A stretch of 64,000 bases of DNA from Spirochaetota bacterium (GCA_026414805.1 JAOAIH010000005.1:1-64000), one strand, 5' to 3'. Counted from the stretch's first letter, positions 46,559 to 56,949 are shown. A program made the numbers and translations. Notes: generated from the sequence alone by a model not told the origin.

Positions 46559-46724
46559 TATAAATTCATTACTTTAACAATATATACAATCTTTACTAAA
46601 ATCAATATAAACATAAATATAATTAAAAATAAATGTTGACATAAAACATATTATATTGACTTATAATAAATATATTAAAAATAAATAAGATTGTATATAA
46701 AATATTATCTATTCGGAGGATCTT

Positions 46725-48539
46725 ATGATTCAATATACAGAATCGTCGATGCCCGCAATATTTCAAAGACAGGTTAAACAATTAGGTGATAAAGGGTGTG
46801 TAGCATACAAGAAAGATGGAGTATACGTTGATGTATCCTGGAATGAAATGGACCAACTTATACGTAATTTTGCCTATTACCTTTTATCCCTGGGCATAAA
46901 GAAAGGTGCTAAGATAGCCCTTTTTTCGCCCAATCGATATGAGTGGTTTGTAGCAGATATGGCAATATTATCAATTGGTGCAGTAAATGTACCAATATAT
47001 GCAACCAACTCATCTGAAGAAGCATATTATATTATTGATAATTCAGATAGCGTTTGTTGTATTGTTGGCACTGAAGACCATTTAAATAGAGTTTTAAAAG
47101 TAAAAAAAAGATTACCCAAGCTAAAACAGATTATTATATTTGACGAATTAAAAAAAATAAAACCGGGTGTTATTACCCTTTCTCAGGCAATTGAAAAAGG
47201 GAAAACCTATAAAAACAAAAAAGAATTTGATAACAGAATTAAATCTATTAAAAAAACTGACTTGGCTACTATTATTTATACTTCAGGCACTACAGGAAAT
47301 CCCAAAGGTGTTATGCTTACTCATGGCAATTTTGTAGCTAATGTAAATCAGATTTTATATGATTTCAGTGATTATGTAACATATAATGATGTATGCCTTT
47401 CATTTTTACCATTATCACATTCATTAGAAAGAACTGCGGGCTATTATCTTGCTATTGCTGGAGGTGCTAAAATTGCCTATGCTGAAGATTTTTCTACTGT
47501 ACCACAAAATTTAGCAGAAGTACGGCCTAATTTCATAGTGAGTGTACCTCGGTTATATGAAAAAATTCATGCTGGGATTCTTGCTAGAGCCGCTGACGTT
47601 AAAGGAATAAAGAAAGCTTTGTTCAACTGGTCATTATATGTTGCAAAGCGAAATACTCCGTATGTTTGTCAGGATAAAAAGCCAAAAGGGCTTCTTGGCT
47701 TACAGGTTCGTTTAGCGGATAAACTCATTTGGTCCAAATTAAAAGCAGCTTTGGGTTTTGATAGAATACGAATTGCTGTATCAGGCGGAGGACCACTAGC
47801 GGTATCGGATGCTGAATTTTTCCTTGGTATGGGTATTGTAATACTTGAAGGTTTTGGTCTTACCGAAACAACTCCAGTGACCAATGTAAATAGGCCAGGT
47901 ATGATACAACCCGGTTCAGTAGGCCCAGCATTAAAAGATACTATTATTAAAATTGCAGATGATGGTGAAATTTTAATAAAAGGGCCACAGGTGATGAAAG
48001 GGTATTATAAAAACCCCAAAGCAACAAAGGAAGTATTTACTAAAGATGGCTTTTTCAAAACAGGTGATATAGGAGTAATTGATGAAAAAGGCAGATTATA
48101 TATTACTGGCAGAATAAAGGATATCATCGTTACAGCAGGTGGTAAAAACATCTCACCTCAAAATATTGAAAACAGTCTGAAAGAATCAAAATATATAGAG
48201 CAGGTGGCAGTTATCGGCGATAGAAGAAAATATCTATCAGCTCTTGTTATCCCAGCCTTTGAGGAACTTGGTAAATGGGCTAAGAAGCAAGGGATACAGT
48301 TTTCAAATAACAAGGAATTGATCGAAAATGAAAAGGTTATTGAGTTAATCTCCAATGAGATTCAGCGGTATACAAAACAATTTTCACGTGTTGAACAAAT
48401 TAGGAAGTTTAAACTATTAGATGCTGAATGGAGTCAAGCAAGTGGTGAGCTTACTCCAACATTAAAAGTAAAACGGCGTGTTATTGAAGAAAAATATGCA
48501 AAAGAGATAGAATCAATGTATCCCAAGGATGCGGAATAA
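46725..48539 (+). CDS. Long-chain acyl-CoA synthetase (AMP-binding)
   Basis: An adenylate-forming enzyme of 604 residues that activates fatty acids to acyl-CoA. The P-loop-like TIIYTSGTTGNPKGVML (about 185-201), the FGLTETTPV motif (about 380), FKTGDIG (about 445) and the late GRIKDIIVTAGGKNISP stretch (about 462) identify the family, and the layout matches the FadD15/FAA-type group. GGAGG 5-6 bases upstream fixes the start. The upstream gap has two TTGAC boxes and a TATAAT, but with non-standard spacing. Substrate chain length cannot be read from sequence. Confidence 0.9.
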   Translation: MIQYTESSMPAIFQRQVKQLGDKGCVAYKKDGVYVDVSWNEMDQLIRNFAYYLLSLGIKKGAKIALFSPNRYEWFVADMAILSIGAVNVPIYATNSSEEAYYIIDNSDSVCCIVGTEDHLNRVLKVKKRLPKLKQIIIFDELKKIKPGVITLSQAIEKGKTYKNKKEFDNRIKSIKKTDLATIIYTSGTTGNPKGVMLTHGNFVANVNQILYDFSDYVTYNDVCLSFLPLSHSLERTAGYYLAIAGGAKIAYAEDFSTVPQNLAEVRPNFIVSVPRLYEKIHAGILARAADVKGIKKALFNWSLYVAKRNTPYVCQDKKPKGLLGLQVRLADKLIWSKLKAALGFDRIRIAVSGGGPLAVSDAEFFLGMGIVILEGFGLTETTPVTNVNRPGMIQPGSVGPALKDTIIKIADDGEILIKGPQVMKGYYKNPKATKEVFTKDGFFKTGDIGVIDEKGRLYITGRIKDIIVTAGGKNISPQNIENSLKESKYIEQVAVIGDRRKYLSALVIPAFEELGKWAKKQGIQFSNNKELIENEKVIELISNEIQRYTKQFSRVEQIRKFKLLDAEWSQASGELTPTLKVKRRVIEEKYAKEIESMYPKDAE

Positions 48540-48552
48540 ACATTAGCATTAC

Positions 48553-48586
48553 AGTGCAGGGTCAAGTTAAATCCTGCCCCTGCACT
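48553..48586. terminator. Terminator between the acyl-CoA synthetase and ahcY genes
   Basis: AGTGCAGGG and CCCTGCACT form a 9-bp stem with a 16-base loop. The loop itself contains CCTGC, which can pair with GCAGG as an alternative shorter hairpin. It lies between two convergent genes and probably serves both. Confidence 0.7.
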
Positions 48587-48592
48587 TTATAT

Positions 48593-50044
48593 TTAATACC
48601 TGTAATGATCTGGTTTGTATGGTCCATCAACATCTACGCCTAGATAGGCAGCTTGTTTTTCTGTTAATCGAGTTAATTTCACGCCCAATCTGCCAAGGTG
48701 TAATCGTGCAACTTCCTCATCTAATTTCTTTGGTAATGTATAAACTTTCTTTTCCAATTTCTTTGTTGCAAGTTCAATTTGTGCTAAGGTTTGATTAGTA
48801 AAACTGGTACTCATCACAAAACTTGGATGACCATTTGCATTCCCAAGGTTAACCAGTCGACCTTCTGAAAGAACAATTATTGATCTGCCTGATTCTAGAA
48901 TCCATTTGTCAACCTGAGGTTTAATATTAATTCGTTTGCACTTTTTATTATTTTCAAGATAGCTCATTTCAATTTCGCTGTCAAAATGGCCAATGTTGCA
49001 TACTATCGCTTCATCTTTCATGCGTTCCATATGTTCACCACGTATAACATCACAACAACCGGTTGCAGTTACAAAAATATCACCAATTTCAACAACGTCT
49101 TCAAGGGTTTTTACTTCATACCCCTCCATAACAGCCTGTAAAGCACAGATGGGATCAATTTCAGTAACTATCACCCGTGCTCCAAACCCACGCATAGATT
49201 GGGCACAACCTTTACCAACATCACCGTATCCACATACCACGACAACTTTACCAGCAACCATTATTCCTGTAGCTCGTTTGATCCCATCAGCTAAAGATTC
49301 ACGGCATCCGTATAAATTATCAAATTTAGACTTGGTTACTGAATCATTGACATTTATGGCAGGGAATAATAGTTCCCCTGATTTTTCAAGCTGATACAAA
49401 CGATGAACTCCCGTGGTAGTTTCTTCGGAGACGCCTCTGATTTTTGAGGCTATAGTAGTCCATCGTTTTGGGTTCGTAGCGTAGGATAACCGTAATCTGT
49501 CTATAAGGCACTGCATATCCTTACTATCATACGTTTGTTCAAGTATTGAAGGGTCTTTTTCGGCTTTTACTCCTAAATGTACAAATAATGTTGCATCGCC
49601 ACCATCATCAACAATCAGATCAGGACCTGAACCATCAGGCCATATTAATGCCTGCTCGGTACACCACCAGTATTCTTCAAGTGTTTCGCCTTTCCATGCA
49701 AAGACTGCAGCTGTACCTGCTTTTGCTATAGCAGCAGCAGCATGGTCCTGAGTGGAAAATATATTGCAGGATGCCCAGCGAATATCAGCACCTAAATGGT
49801 GAAGGGTTTCAATCAACATTGCTGTCTGAATAGTCATGTGAAGACTTCCGCTTATGCGTAAACCTTTTAAAGGTTTCTGGCTGCCGTATTTCTGGCGCAA
49901 TGCCATAAGTCCTGGCATTTCGTTTTCGGCTAATTCCAATTCTTTCCTGCCTAATTCTGCCAAAGAAATATCTTTAACCTTATAAGGAAGTTTTGCATCA
50001 TATTCTAAAATAGTAGTAGTATCTTTTCGTAAAGGCTGAATCAT
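48593..50044 (-). CDS. ahcY: S-adenosylhomocysteine hydrolase
   Basis: AhcY cleaves S-adenosylhomocysteine to adenosine and homocysteine, keeping methylation and the many SAM enzymes here free of product inhibition. The NAD-binding [10 protein letters not shown] (about 275), the substrate-site HMTIQTA (about 48), [13 protein letters not shown] (about 75) and the C-terminal KPDHYRY are all present. The 483-residue length indicates the long form with the extra loop. The ATG at 50044 is chosen because GAGGTG lies 4 bases before it; an ATG at 50056 overlaps that site. I saw no SAH riboswitch in the 109-base upstream gap. Confidence 0.96.
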   Translation of the reverse strand: MIQPLRKDTTTILEYDAKLPYKVKDISLAELGRKELELAENEMPGLMALRQKYGSQKPLKGLRISGSLHMTIQTAMLIETLHHLGADIRWASCNIFSTQDHAAAAIAKAGTAAVFAWKGETLEEYWWCTEQALIWPDGSGPDLIVDDGGDATLFVHLGVKAEKDPSILEQTYDSKDMQCLIDRLRLSYATNPKRWTTIASKIRGVSEETTTGVHRLYQLEKSGELLFPAINVNDSVTKSKFDNLYGCRESLADGIKRATGIMVAGKVVVVCGYGDVGKGCAQSMRGFGARVIVTEIDPICALQAVMEGYEVKTLEDVVEIGDIFVTATGCCDVIRGEHMERMKDEAIVCNIGHFDSEIEMSYLENNKKCKRINIKPQVDKWILESGRSIIVLSEGRLVNLGNANGHPSFVMSTSFTNQTLAQIELATKKLEKKVYTLPKKLDEEVARLHLGRLGVKLTRLTEKQAAYLGVDVDGPYKPDHYRY

Positions 50045-50153
50045 AGTACACCTCATTTTTATGGTTTTTGGGTTTATTTATAACACTATTCATGGAAAGA
50101 ATATCGATATTGTCAATATAAATATTTTGTAGGGCATTGACGATGGTAATAAT

Positions 50154-50684
50154 ATGAATAGCAAAGGTTATGTAGTTATTTTATTATTATGGGTATTTTT
50201 ACTAATTTCATGTATGTCTTCTCAATGGCAGTATAGAAACATACCATTGAAACGAAAACAAATAATTAATACAGCAACACAGTATATTGGGACTCCTTAC
50301 AGACATGGTGGCACCACGCCAACTGGCTTTGATTGTTCTGGGTACGTATATTTTGTATATAAAAAAAATGGCATACTAATACCACGCAGTACCCAACAGC
50401 AATATTTAAAAGGTCATAAAATTCCGTATAAAATGGTGCAACCGGGTGATTTGCTCTTTTTCAAGATTAACATGGATGATATTAGCCATGTAGGTATTTA
50501 TATTGGGAATGATACCTTTGTTCATGCTCCTAGCAGTGGCAAACATATTCGGTACGATTCTATCAACAATCCATATTGGAAAAAACGGTTTTATAGAGCT
50601 GTCTCATATTTAAAAGCTGTACCGGTACACCAATCACTTATCAAGCAAAGCGATAGTTACCATGAGGAGCGCTTTGTATGGTAA
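50154..50684 (+). CDS. NlpC/P60 family lipoprotein
   Basis: A 176-residue putative peptidoglycan endopeptidase. A signal ends in the lipobox LISC (Cys20), so it should be a lipoprotein. The catalytic Cys lies in FDCSGYV (about 61), the His in SHVGIYIG (about 108), and the third polar residue in FVHAPSSG (about 122), all as expected for Spr/NlpC proteins that cut the D-Glu-diaminopimelate bond. It stands alone between ahcY and coaD. Confidence 0.88.
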   Translation: MNSKGYVVILLLWVFLLISCMSSQWQYRNIPLKRKQIINTATQYIGTPYRHGGTTPTGFDCSGYVYFVYKKNGILIPRSTQQQYLKGHKIPYKMVQPGDLLFFKINMDDISHVGIYIGNDTFVHAPSSGKHIRYDSINNPYWKKRFYRAVSYLKAVPVHQSLIKQSDSYHEERFVW

Positions 50685-50773
50685 TGAAAAAAATATTGAA
50701 ATATGAATAAATGTTGACAAAATGTAATTATAAGGTTAGTTTTGTTGAACCGATCAGGATAGGTTAGCATTGT

Positions 50774-51256
50774 ATGCAAATTGGAATTTATCCGGGATCT
50801 TTTGATCCTTTAACGTGTGGACACCTGGATATAATTAAAAGAGCAACACAGTTATTTGATAAGCTTATAGTTGCCGTTGCTCGCAATAGTGAAAAGTCTC
50901 CTCTTTTTTCAGTTGAAGAACGTCTTGCAATGCTTGCAGAGTGTTGTAAAGATATATCTAAAGTTGAAATAACAAGCTTTGATGGCCTTCTTGCTGAGTA
51001 TTGCAGGAAGAACAATATTAATTTTATTGTTAGAGGATTGCGGGCGATAGTTGATTTTGAATATGAGTATGCCATAGCATTAATGAATAAGGAATTAGCA
51101 CCTTCTGTAGAGACTATCTTCTTAATGTCAAAAAGTGAATTCTCCTTTGTTTCATCCAAGATGGTCAAAGAAGTTGCAAGCTATGGTGGTGATATATCCA
51201 GACTTGTCCCACATTTTGTCAATTCAAGACTTAAGGAAAAATTCCAATCCGCATAA
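50774..51256 (+). CDS. coaD: Phosphopantetheine adenylyltransferase
   Basis: CoaD makes dephospho-CoA from phosphopantetheine and ATP. The nucleotidyltransferase motif GSFDPLTCGHLDII (about 8-21), RGLRAIVDFEYE (about 90) and the SSKMVKEVA segment (about 128) are present; 160 residues is the usual length. A TTGACA at 50713 lies upstream, without a well-spaced -10. It opens the run coaD-rny-ymdB-dxs-tlyA. Confidence 0.96.
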   Translation: MQIGIYPGSFDPLTCGHLDIIKRATQLFDKLIVAVARNSEKSPLFSVEERLAMLAECCKDISKVEITSFDGLLAEYCRKNNINFIVRGLRAIVDFEYEYAIALMNKELAPSVETIFLMSKSEFSFVSSKMVKEVASYGGDISRLVPHFVNSRLKEKFQSA

Positions 51257-51319
51257 CCTGTCCTGAGGCTACATCCGTAGCATAAAATTGCAGTTAAACT
51301 TCAGGTAAGGAGGATTACT

Positions 51320-52855
51320 ATGAATATATTCACTATCCTCCTGATTGTTGCTCTGCCGGTAGCAGCATTGTCAGGCTATTTGATCAGAGCATACATAGGG
51401 AAGATTAAGCTTAGTACAGCCGAAGCCCAATCCCGAAAAATCATTCAGGATGCTATCAGGGAGGCAGAAGCAAAACGTAAAGAGCTTCTGTTAGAAGCTA
51501 AGGATCAACTTTTAAAAGAAAGAAACCAATTTGAAAAAGAAATGCGTGAAAGGAGGATTGAGTTACAAAATATTGAACGAAAAATTCTTCAAAAAGAAGA
51601 AATGATTGAAAACAAAATTCAGCAGTTAGAAAAGCAAGAAAAGTTATTGCAAATCAAGGAAAAAGAAAATTTAGAAAAAGAACAAGAATTGAATAAACTA
51701 CAAGAAAAGCACAAACAGGAGCTTGAAAGGATTTCAGGATTAACACGTGACGAAGCCAAACAACTTCTGCTAAAAAATCTTGAAAATGAAGTTCGATTTG
51801 AGGCAATAAAGTTAATAAATAAAGTGGAAGAAGAAGCACGTAGAACTGCAGATAAAAAAGCAAAAGAGATAGTGCTTGCTGCATTACAGCGAAGTGCATC
51901 TGATTACACACAGGAAAGTACCATTACTACAGTGTCACTCCCTTCAGATGACATGAAAGGGAGAATAATAGGGCGTGAAGGCAGGAACATCCGAACGCTG
52001 GAGAATCTCACAGGTGTTGATATGATTATTGATGACACACCTGAAGTAGTGGTAATTTCAGGCTTTGACCCCATACGAAGAGAGATTGCACGGTTATCAT
52101 TGGAACGCCTTATTGAAAATGGTCGAATTCACCCTGCACGGATTGAGGAAGTTGTGGAAAAAGTCAAAAATGAATTAGAAGAGAACATGCTGGAAGAAGG
52201 TGAACGAGCAGCATTTGAACTGGGAATTCCTGGATTATCAAAAGATGCCTTATACCATATTGGAAAGTTGAAATACAGATCAAGTTATGGGCAAAATGTT
52301 CTTTCGCACAGTAAAGAAGTTGCTAATCTGGCAGCAATAATGGCAGGGGAATTAAAGCTTGATGTTGCAACAGCAAAAAGAGCAGGGTTGTTGCATGATA
52401 TTGGTAAAGGCAGTATTGTTGAAGGTGAAGGTGCTCATGCTATTGTTGGAGCAGAACTGGCTAAAAAATTTGGTGAAAATGATATGGTTGTCAATATCAT
52501 TGCTTCACATCACAATGATAAGGAGCCTGAATCATTTGAAGCCATTCTAGTTCAGGTTGCAGATGCTATTTCAGCTTCTCGTCCGGGTGCACGTCGTGAA
52601 TCACTTGATACCTATCTTAAGAGGCTTGAAAACCTTGAGAATATTGCCTATGGGTTCAAAGGTGTTGAAAAATGTTATGCAATACAGGCTGGCAGGGAAA
52701 TCAGGGTCATGGTATCTAATGAACAAGTAAGTGATGAAGAAGCTACAATTCTGGCACGGGATATTGCTTCAAAGATTGAGTCTGAGTTAAAATATCCTGG
52801 CATTGTACGGGTAACGGTTATAAGGGAAACAAGAATAGTAGATTATGCCCGATAA
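51320..52855 (+). CDS. rny: Ribonuclease Y
   Basis: RNase Y is a membrane-anchored endoribonuclease that starts mRNA decay. The 511-residue protein has an N-terminal membrane helix, a long coiled coil (about 30-190), a KH domain with GRIIGREGRNIR (about 214) and an HD domain with LLHDIGKG (about 355). GGAGG 7 bases upstream supports the ATG. It is followed by a strong hairpin and then ymdB, a pairing frequent in bacteria with RNase Y. Confidence 0.96.
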   Translation: MNIFTILLIVALPVAALSGYLIRAYIGKIKLSTAEAQSRKIIQDAIREAEAKRKELLLEAKDQLLKERNQFEKEMRERRIELQNIERKILQKEEMIENKIQQLEKQEKLLQIKEKENLEKEQELNKLQEKHKQELERISGLTRDEAKQLLLKNLENEVRFEAIKLINKVEEEARRTADKKAKEIVLAALQRSASDYTQESTITTVSLPSDDMKGRIIGREGRNIRTLENLTGVDMIIDDTPEVVVISGFDPIRREIARLSLERLIENGRIHPARIEEVVEKVKNELEENMLEEGERAAFELGIPGLSKDALYHIGKLKYRSSYGQNVLSHSKEVANLAAIMAGELKLDVATAKRAGLLHDIGKGSIVEGEGAHAIVGAELAKKFGENDMVVNIIASHHNDKEPESFEAILVQVADAISASRPGARRESLDTYLKRLENLENIAYGFKGVEKCYAIQAGREIRVMVSNEQVSDEEATILARDIASKIESELKYPGIVRVTVIRETRIVDYAR

Positions 52856-52862
52856 TAAAATT

Positions 52863-52901
52863 ACACTCAGCAATTAGCGATTCAAGCTTATTGCTGAGTG
52901 T
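52863..52901 (+). other. Stable hairpin between rny and ymdB
   Basis: ACACTCAGCAAT (52863-52874) and ATTGCTGAGTGT (52890-52901) are perfect 12-bp reverse complements. The loop can add AGC/GCT after one mismatch. No T-run follows, so this is not a classical terminator. It fills most of the 60-base gap and could be an RNA processing or stabilising element. Confidence 0.75.
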
Positions 52902-52915
52902 GTCAATAATAAATT

Positions 52916-53719
52916 ATGAATACAGTAAATATACTTTTTATAGGCGATATTGTTGGAAAACCTGGAAGAGCGATAATTAAAGATCATCTTAATGAGATAG
53001 TAAGGCAGTTTTCAGTAGATTGTGTTATAGCAAATTGTGAAAATGCTGCTGGTGGAATGTCAATAACACCTGAAATTGCACAGGAATTATTTTCATATGG
53101 GATTCATATCCTTACAACCGGTAATCATATCTTTAACAACAGGACCATAATCAAGCTTCTGGAAACAAATCACGCAATATTGCGTCCTGCAAATTTTCCT
53201 CATGGTGTTCCTGGCTGCGGTTATACTATTCTGAATGTTAATACTATTAATATTGCTGTTGTAAATTTGATTGGCAGAATAAATATGGAGCCAGTGAATT
53301 GTCCATTCATTACTTATGATATGTTACATGAAGAAATAAAACAAAAGTCTAGTATAATAATTATAGATTTTCATGCCGAAGCAACTTCTGAAAAAAAGGC
53401 TTTTGGATGGTTTGTAGATGGGCGAGCTACAGCGGTATGCGGTACCCATACCCATGTGCAAACTGCTGATGAAACAATACTCCCAAATGGCACTGCATAT
53501 ATTACCGATGTTGGTATGACTGGTCCATTTGATTCTGTCATTGGGATGGATAAAGAGTCATCAATTCATAATTTTATATATCACACCAGGATAAAATTTA
53601 AAGTGGCACAAAATGATCCTACATTAAATGCTGTGCTTATTACTTGCAACATTGATGGAAAAGCAAAATCAATTACACGGATTATTAAATCCTATGAGCT
53701 ATCGCCAAGTAATACTTGA
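52916..53719 (+). CDS. ymdB: YmdB family metallophosphoesterase
   Basis: A 267-residue phosphodiesterase of the TIGR00282/YmdB group, which acts on 2',3'-cAMP in Bacillus and influences gene expression. Metal ligands are seen in FIGDIVGKPGR (about 8), NCENAAGG (about 40), TGNHIF (about 67), DFHAEATSEK (about 152) and GTHTHVQTAD (about 180). All sites are intact. The ATG lacks a clear Shine-Dalgarno and lies 15 bases after the hairpin. Confidence 0.9.
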   Translation: MNTVNILFIGDIVGKPGRAIIKDHLNEIVRQFSVDCVIANCENAAGGMSITPEIAQELFSYGIHILTTGNHIFNNRTIIKLLETNHAILRPANFPHGVPGCGYTILNVNTINIAVVNLIGRINMEPVNCPFITYDMLHEEIKQKSSIIIIDFHAEATSEKKAFGWFVDGRATAVCGTHTHVQTADETILPNGTAYITDVGMTGPFDSVIGMDKESSIHNFIYHTRIKFKVAQNDPTLNAVLITCNIDGKAKSITRIIKSYELSPSNT

Positions 53720-53805
53720 CAATAGTGCAATATAAAATTTTACTATTATTAGTAGTAAAGGCGTGATATACTTAAAAATAATTATTCTTTTTAACAATAA
53801 TTTAT

Positions 53806-55728
53806 ATGCTAAGCAATATATACGGACCAAAGGATATAAAGAAATTATCAGTCAAACAACTTCCGGCTCTTGCCGATGAAGTGAGATCACGTATTCTTGA
53901 AGTTGTTTCAAAAAATGGTGGACATCTGGCCTCATCGTTGGGTGTTGTTGAGCTGACAATAGCATTACACTATGTTTTTAATTCGCCACATGATAGAATT
54001 ATATGGGATGTGGGCCATCAGTGTTATGCCCATAAGATTCTAACTGGCCGAAATCAGCAATTTGACACATTGCGTACATTCAAAGGTATAAGTGGTTTTC
54101 CAAAGGTTTCGGAATCCATCCATGATCATTACAATACAGGCCACAGCAGTACAAGCCTTTCATTGGCATTGGGTGAGGCAATTGCCCGTGATATAAGTAA
54201 TGCAAAATATAATATTGTTGCCGTCATTGGTGATGGTTCAATGACGGGAGGAATGGCATTTGAGGCATTGAATCACATTGGCCATTTGAAAAAAGATATT
54301 ATTATAATTTTAAATGACAATGAGCATTCAATATCAAAAAACGTTGGTGCCCTTTCAGAATATTTAATACGACTCATTACTGGCGGAACGTATAATAAGT
54401 TACGAAGAAAATCGTATGAATTTATAAGCAAGATACCAAAAATTGGTCCTAAACTTTTTACCTTATTCGATCGCATTGAAGCTCGTATTAAAGGTATATT
54501 TATCCCAAGCAGCTTTTTTGAAGATTTAGGAATTCGATATTTTGGCCCCATTGACGGCCACAATATACCAATGATGATAGAAATGTTTAACAGAATTTCT
54601 AAACTCAATAAAGGTCCTAAGATAATTCATGTATATACAAAAAAAGGAAAAGGATATATACACGCTGAAAATGACCCTGCTAAATTTCATGGAATTGGCC
54701 CTTTTGATATAAAAACTGGAAAACCAATTAAGAAATCCTCAATAAGTTATTCACAGATAGCTGGCAAAACTCTGGTTGACATAGCCAAACATGATAAAAA
54801 AGTCTTTGCAATTACCGCTGCAATGAAATTAGGAACAGGGTTGTCAGAGTTTGAGGAAAAGTTCCCTAATAGATTTATCGATGTTGGAATATGCGAGCAA
54901 CATGCAGTAACTTTAGCATCTGCACTGGCCAAAAATGGATTAAAGCCATTTGTGTCAATATATTCTACTTTCATGCAAAGAGCAGTTGACCAAATCATAC
55001 ATGATGTTGCATTGATGAATTTGCCTGTGAAACTGTTGGTTGATAGAGCAGGGATAGTAGGAGATGATGGTGAAACGCATCATGGATTGTTTGATGTGGG
55101 AATAATCCGTTCAATTCCAAATTTTGTTCTTTTATCACCAACTAATGGAAATGAGCTTAAAGACATGATATACTATGCTGCTAGTTATGACAATGGTCCA
55201 ATTGCTATACGATACCCAAGAGGTGATGACGATAAATATGAACATACAGCGCATAAGTCAAACATAAAGCTTCCACTATTGAAAGCATATTATAAAAGTC
55301 AACGACCTGTCATAGCATTATTTGCTGTTGGCGATATGTTACCAATGGCAATAGAAGTGCATAAAAAATTACAATCGCATAATATTAAATCCTCAGTTTA
55401 TGGTATACTGTCAATTAAACCTATGCCTATTAAACAAATAGAATTTATAATGGATTCTATACCATATTATATTGTTATGGAAAACAGCTATGCAAATGGT
55501 GGTATAGCCGAATTTATAAATTCGCACATTGAAAGGTCATTGCGGCATAAAAATCTTTTTAATGTTGCTTTTCCAGATAGCTTTATACCGCATGGAAAAG
55601 TTTCAGAGTTATTGCAATATTTTCAGCTGGATTCGGATTCCATTACTCATAAAATAGTAAGCATGATTAATGCAGAGAAAAATACTCATGCCAAAAAACC
55701 GGTTAGATCAGTATCTGCTTCAAAATAA
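53806..55728 (+). CDS. dxs: 1-deoxy-D-xylulose-5-phosphate synthase
   Basis: Dxs makes the first intermediate of the MEP isoprenoid pathway from pyruvate and glyceraldehyde-3-phosphate with thiamine diphosphate. The GDGSMTGGMAFEALN motif (about 145-159), the catalytic Glu in DVGICEQHAV (about 362) and DRAGIVGDDGETHHG (about 413) are present in 640 residues. A TTGACA at 53716 with TTTACT 17 bases on is a plausible promoter. The MEP enzyme IspH is also in the window (62032). The 3-prime end overlaps tlyA by 41 bases. Confidence 0.96.
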   Translation: MLSNIYGPKDIKKLSVKQLPALADEVRSRILEVVSKNGGHLASSLGVVELTIALHYVFNSPHDRIIWDVGHQCYAHKILTGRNQQFDTLRTFKGISGFPKVSESIHDHYNTGHSSTSLSLALGEAIARDISNAKYNIVAVIGDGSMTGGMAFEALNHIGHLKKDIIIILNDNEHSISKNVGALSEYLIRLITGGTYNKLRRKSYEFISKIPKIGPKLFTLFDRIEARIKGIFIPSSFFEDLGIRYFGPIDGHNIPMMIEMFNRISKLNKGPKIIHVYTKKGKGYIHAENDPAKFHGIGPFDIKTGKPIKKSSISYSQIAGKTLVDIAKHDKKVFAITAAMKLGTGLSEFEEKFPNRFIDVGICEQHAVTLASALAKNGLKPFVSIYSTFMQRAVDQIIHDVALMNLPVKLLVDRAGIVGDDGETHHGLFDVGIIRSIPNFVLLSPTNGNELKDMIYYAASYDNGPIAIRYPRGDDDKYEHTAHKSNIKLPLLKAYYKSQRPVIALFAVGDMLPMAIEVHKKLQSHNIKSSVYGILSIKPMPIKQIEFIMDSIPYYIVMENSYANGGIAEFINSHIERSLRHKNLFNVAFPDSFIPHGKVSELLQYFQLDSDSITHKIVSMINAEKNTHAKKPVRSVSASK

Positions 55729-56497
55729 TTTATGTTCTTCACGTGAAAAAGCCAAAAATTTAATTATAGCTGGTTGTGTCAGAGTCAATAATCAGATAAT
55801 TTGTAAACCTTCATTTCTTGTTAAAGAAAATGATACAGTAACTATTCATCAATCTTTACAACAATATGTCAGCAGAGGCGGTGAAAAGCTGAAAAAAGCA
55901 ATTGATTTTTTTGCTATTGATGTTAAGGGGAAAGTTGTATTGGATTTGGGTTCATCCACAGGTGGGTTTGTTGATTGTCTGTTGCAGCATGGAGCACATA
56001 AGGTATATGCGGTGGATGTGGGTTATGGCCAACTTGATTATACATTACGAATTAATCCAAAAGTTGTGGTCATGGAGCGCAAAAATGCGCGGCACTTAAC
56101 AAAGCAAGATTTTGTTGATCATATAGATTTGATTACAGCAGATCTTTCATTTATTTCAATTATCAAAGTTATGCAGACAATAGCATCAATATTTGATTAT
56201 AAGATTGATGCAGTACTTTTAATAAAACCTCAATTTGAAGCCCAGAGTTACCAACATAAAAAAGGGGTGGTTAAAGTCCCTCAACATCATAAAGATATTC
56301 TATTAAAAGTGATACAAAATCTTCAAATACTTAATATAACGATAAGGGGATTAACTTATTCGCCTATCAAAGGTCCAAAGGGAAATATTGAGTTTTTGCT
56401 TTTTTGTAACATAAATTCTCCCAATAATAATTCTATTGAAAATTACAAAACTCTTATTGATTCATGTGTTAATGAAGCTCATCAGTTGCTGGAATAA
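55688..56497 (+). CDS. tlyA: TlyA family rRNA methyltransferase / haemolysin-like protein
   Basis: TlyA proteins join an N-terminal S4 RNA-binding domain (RLDQYLLQNN..SSREKAK, about 4-60) to a FtsJ-type methyltransferase domain. The SAM site is VVLDLGSSTGGF (about 84) and the family motif SRGGEKLKKA is near 62. In mycobacteria TlyA 2'-O-methylates 16S and 23S rRNA. Start choice is uncertain: ATG 55688 gives the usual M-x-x-x-RLD beginning, while ATG 55670 would add six residues. Confidence 0.9.
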   Translation: MPKNRLDQYLLQNNLCSSREKAKNLIIAGCVRVNNQIICKPSFLVKENDTVTIHQSLQQYVSRGGEKLKKAIDFFAIDVKGKVVLDLGSSTGGFVDCLLQHGAHKVYAVDVGYGQLDYTLRINPKVVVMERKNARHLTKQDFVDHIDLITADLSFISIIKVMQTIASIFDYKIDAVLLIKPQFEAQSYQHKKGVVKVPQHHKDILLKVIQNLQILNITIRGLTYSPIKGPKGNIEFLLFCNINSPNNNSIENYKTLIDSCVNEAHQLLE

Positions 56498-56592
56498 ATT
56501 AAAAATTGTACGTTATCTAAATATATTAATTGACGAATACTAACCCATACTACATTATAAAATTAATAAATTTATTATATATGGATTGAATC

Positions 56593-56949
56593 ATGAATAT
56601 GTTTAAATATATTATTAGTTTAATATTATTCTTTCTATATTTTTGTTCGATAGCTCATACAAGTTATGCTATTGACCTGAATCAGGTATATGCATATCCT
56701 GTGCCCTTTATCCCTGATAAACATGGCATATTAACTATCAAAATATCTGATGCACAATCTATGAAATGTACAATATATGATATAAATGGAGACATTGTAA
56801 AAGTATTATTCGGTACTACCGATCTAAAATGGAATGGAAGAAATGACGTGGGTAAAGTTGTTGCTCCGGGTTTATATATTATAAAAATAGAGTTGGAAAA
56901 AACAGATGGCGAATATAGGAAAAAAATTATAAGGATATTGGTCCAATAA
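56593..56949 (+). CDS. Exported FlgD-Ig-like domain protein
   Basis: A 118-residue protein with a signal peptide (to about SYA, residue 26) and a single FlgD-type Ig domain: VYAYPVPF, then TIYDINGDIVK, then LKWNGRNDVGKVVAPGLYIIKIE. Such domains usually sit at the C-terminus of large surface proteins, where they resemble type IX sorting domains; here the domain stands alone. Its stop shares one base with the start of the PorV-like gene (TAATG), so the two are coupled and probably work together outside the inner membrane. Confidence 0.75.
   Translation: MNMFKYIISLILFFLYFCSIAHTSYAIDLNQVYAYPVPFIPDKHGILTIKISDAQSMKCTIYDINGDIVKVLFGTTDLKWNGRNDVGKVVAPGLYIIKIELEKTDGEYRKKIIRILVQ

Noticed and set aside
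46636-46667. TTGACA ... TATAAT as promoter of the acyl-CoA synthetase gene
   Set aside because: The spacer is 20 bases, outside the normal range; the region is so AT-rich that such boxes arise by chance. A second TTGACT nearby has no -10 at proper distance.
50045-50153. Possible SAH riboswitch upstream of ahcY
   Set aside because: The leader is short and AT-rich without the GC-rich pseudoknot expected of SAH riboswitches; only a small AATATCGATATT palindrome is present.
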